Below are positions 5,174-5,435 of a stretch of DNA of 5,435 nucleotides, one piece after another (positions within the stretch are counted from its first letter, which is position 1; each line of letters starts with the position of its first letter). The stretch comes from Holophagaceae bacterium. Lineage in GTDB: Bacteria; Acidobacteriota; Holophagae; Holophagales; Holophagaceae. The translations under genes and the position numbers were made by a program. The notes below the pieces were generated by a model, which ran no database searches, had not been told where the DNA came from, and saw only the letters and a list, made by a program, of their open reading frames with translations. The DNA is taken from assembly GCA_003158505.1 (NCBI GenBank), contig PMJK01000107.1, positions 1 to 5,435 of the forward strand, read 5' to 3'.

Positions 5174-5435
5174 CTAATTGTCGACCTTCAGGATCGCCAG
5201 GAAGGCCTCCTGTGGGATCTCCACGTTGCCGATGGACTTCATCCGCTTCTTGCCCTCTTTCTGTTTGTTGAGGAGTTTTTTCTTGCGGGAGACGTCGCCG
5301 CCGTAGCACTTGGCCAGCACGTCCTTGCGGCGCGCCTTCACGTTGGTGCGGGCGATGATCTTGCTGCCGATGGCGGCCTGGATGGCTACGTCGAACATCT
5401 GCTGGTGGATAACTTCCTTCATCTTCTGGCAGAGG
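5174..5435 (-). CDS. lepA: elongation factor 4 (LepA), C-terminal end only
   Basis: These are the last 86 residues of LepA/EF4, the ribosome-binding GTPase that acts on stalled or post-translocation ribosomes. The start and GTPase domains lie beyond the right edge. The visible part is the LepA-specific C-terminal domain: QMFDVAIQAAIGSKIIAR, then KARRKDVLAKCYGGDVSRKKKLL, then NKQKEGKKRMKSIGNVEIPQ and the terminal EAFLAILKVDN. The basic YGGD-RKKKLL-KQKEGKKRMK stretch is diagnostic and binds the tRNA/peptidyl-transferase region. The stop is TAG at 5176-5174. Downstream, instead of the neighbouring MshEN gene, there are palindromic elements and a diverged second copy of this same 3' end. The gene is therefore displaced about 316 bp from what looks like its original terminus. 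Confidence 0.97.
   Translation of the reverse strand, partial: LCQKMKEVIHQQMFDVAIQAAIGSKIIARTNVKARRKDVLAKCYGGDVSRKKKLLNKQKEGKKRMKSIGNVEIPQEAFLAILKVDN

Overview
The window is GC-rich, tightly packed bacterial chromosome made mostly of housekeeping genes, with no integrase, transposase, phage structural gene, rRNA or tRNA. The codon use, the LepA and MiaB tails and the stand-alone MshEN protein would fit an Acidobacteriota (Holophagae/Geothrix-like) genome. That placement is an impression, not something a search has shown.

Layout, left to right. (1) 1-239: a possible unrecognised gene running off the left edge on the - strand, then a palindromic element touching the next gene's stop. (2) 240-773 (-): a small GH19-type (chitinase/endolysin-like) protein. 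(3) 854-1738 (+): an aldose 1-epimerase family (LacX-like) protein, divergent from the GH19 gene. (4) 1735-3039 (-): miaB, the tRNA ms2i6A methylthiotransferase. It converges on the epimerase gene so tightly that both stop codons lie in one CTAG. (5) 3040-3263: two 69-bp palindromic repeats, then a decayed copy of the first 12 codons of miaB. (6) 3280-3888 (-): a small histidine-kinase-like protein with a degenerate ATPase part. (7) 3975-4853 (+): a stand-alone MshEN (c-di-GMP-binding type) protein, divergent from the kinase-like gene. (8) 4854-5171: a decayed copy of the lepA 3' end broken by a hairpin insert, then two more palindromic elements. (9) 5174-5435 (-): the 3' end of lepA (EF4), cut by the window edge.

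The most unusual feature is a set of small two-hairpin elements at 185-243, 3080-3148, 3158-3226, 5003-5056 and 5063-5120, with a looser example at 4893-4963. Several share GAT before the first hairpin and TCC after it, while the stem bases change in pairs. At two independent sites the elements lie between the working end of a housekeeping gene and a diverged second copy of that end: miaB 5' end and lepA 3' end. In both cases the relic sits where the gene end would lie in a compact ancestral layout, 16 bp from the kinase-like gene's stop and 4 bp from the MshEN gene's stop. The lepA relic's last nine sense codons differ from the working copy only at four synonymous third positions. Either insertion with long target duplication, or recombination with a divergent allele, could produce this.

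Likely joint roles: the kinase-like gene and miaB probably formed one - strand operon before the insertion. The kinase-like and MshEN genes share a short divergent upstream region, so co-regulation in a signalling (possibly c-di-GMP) context is plausible but unproven.
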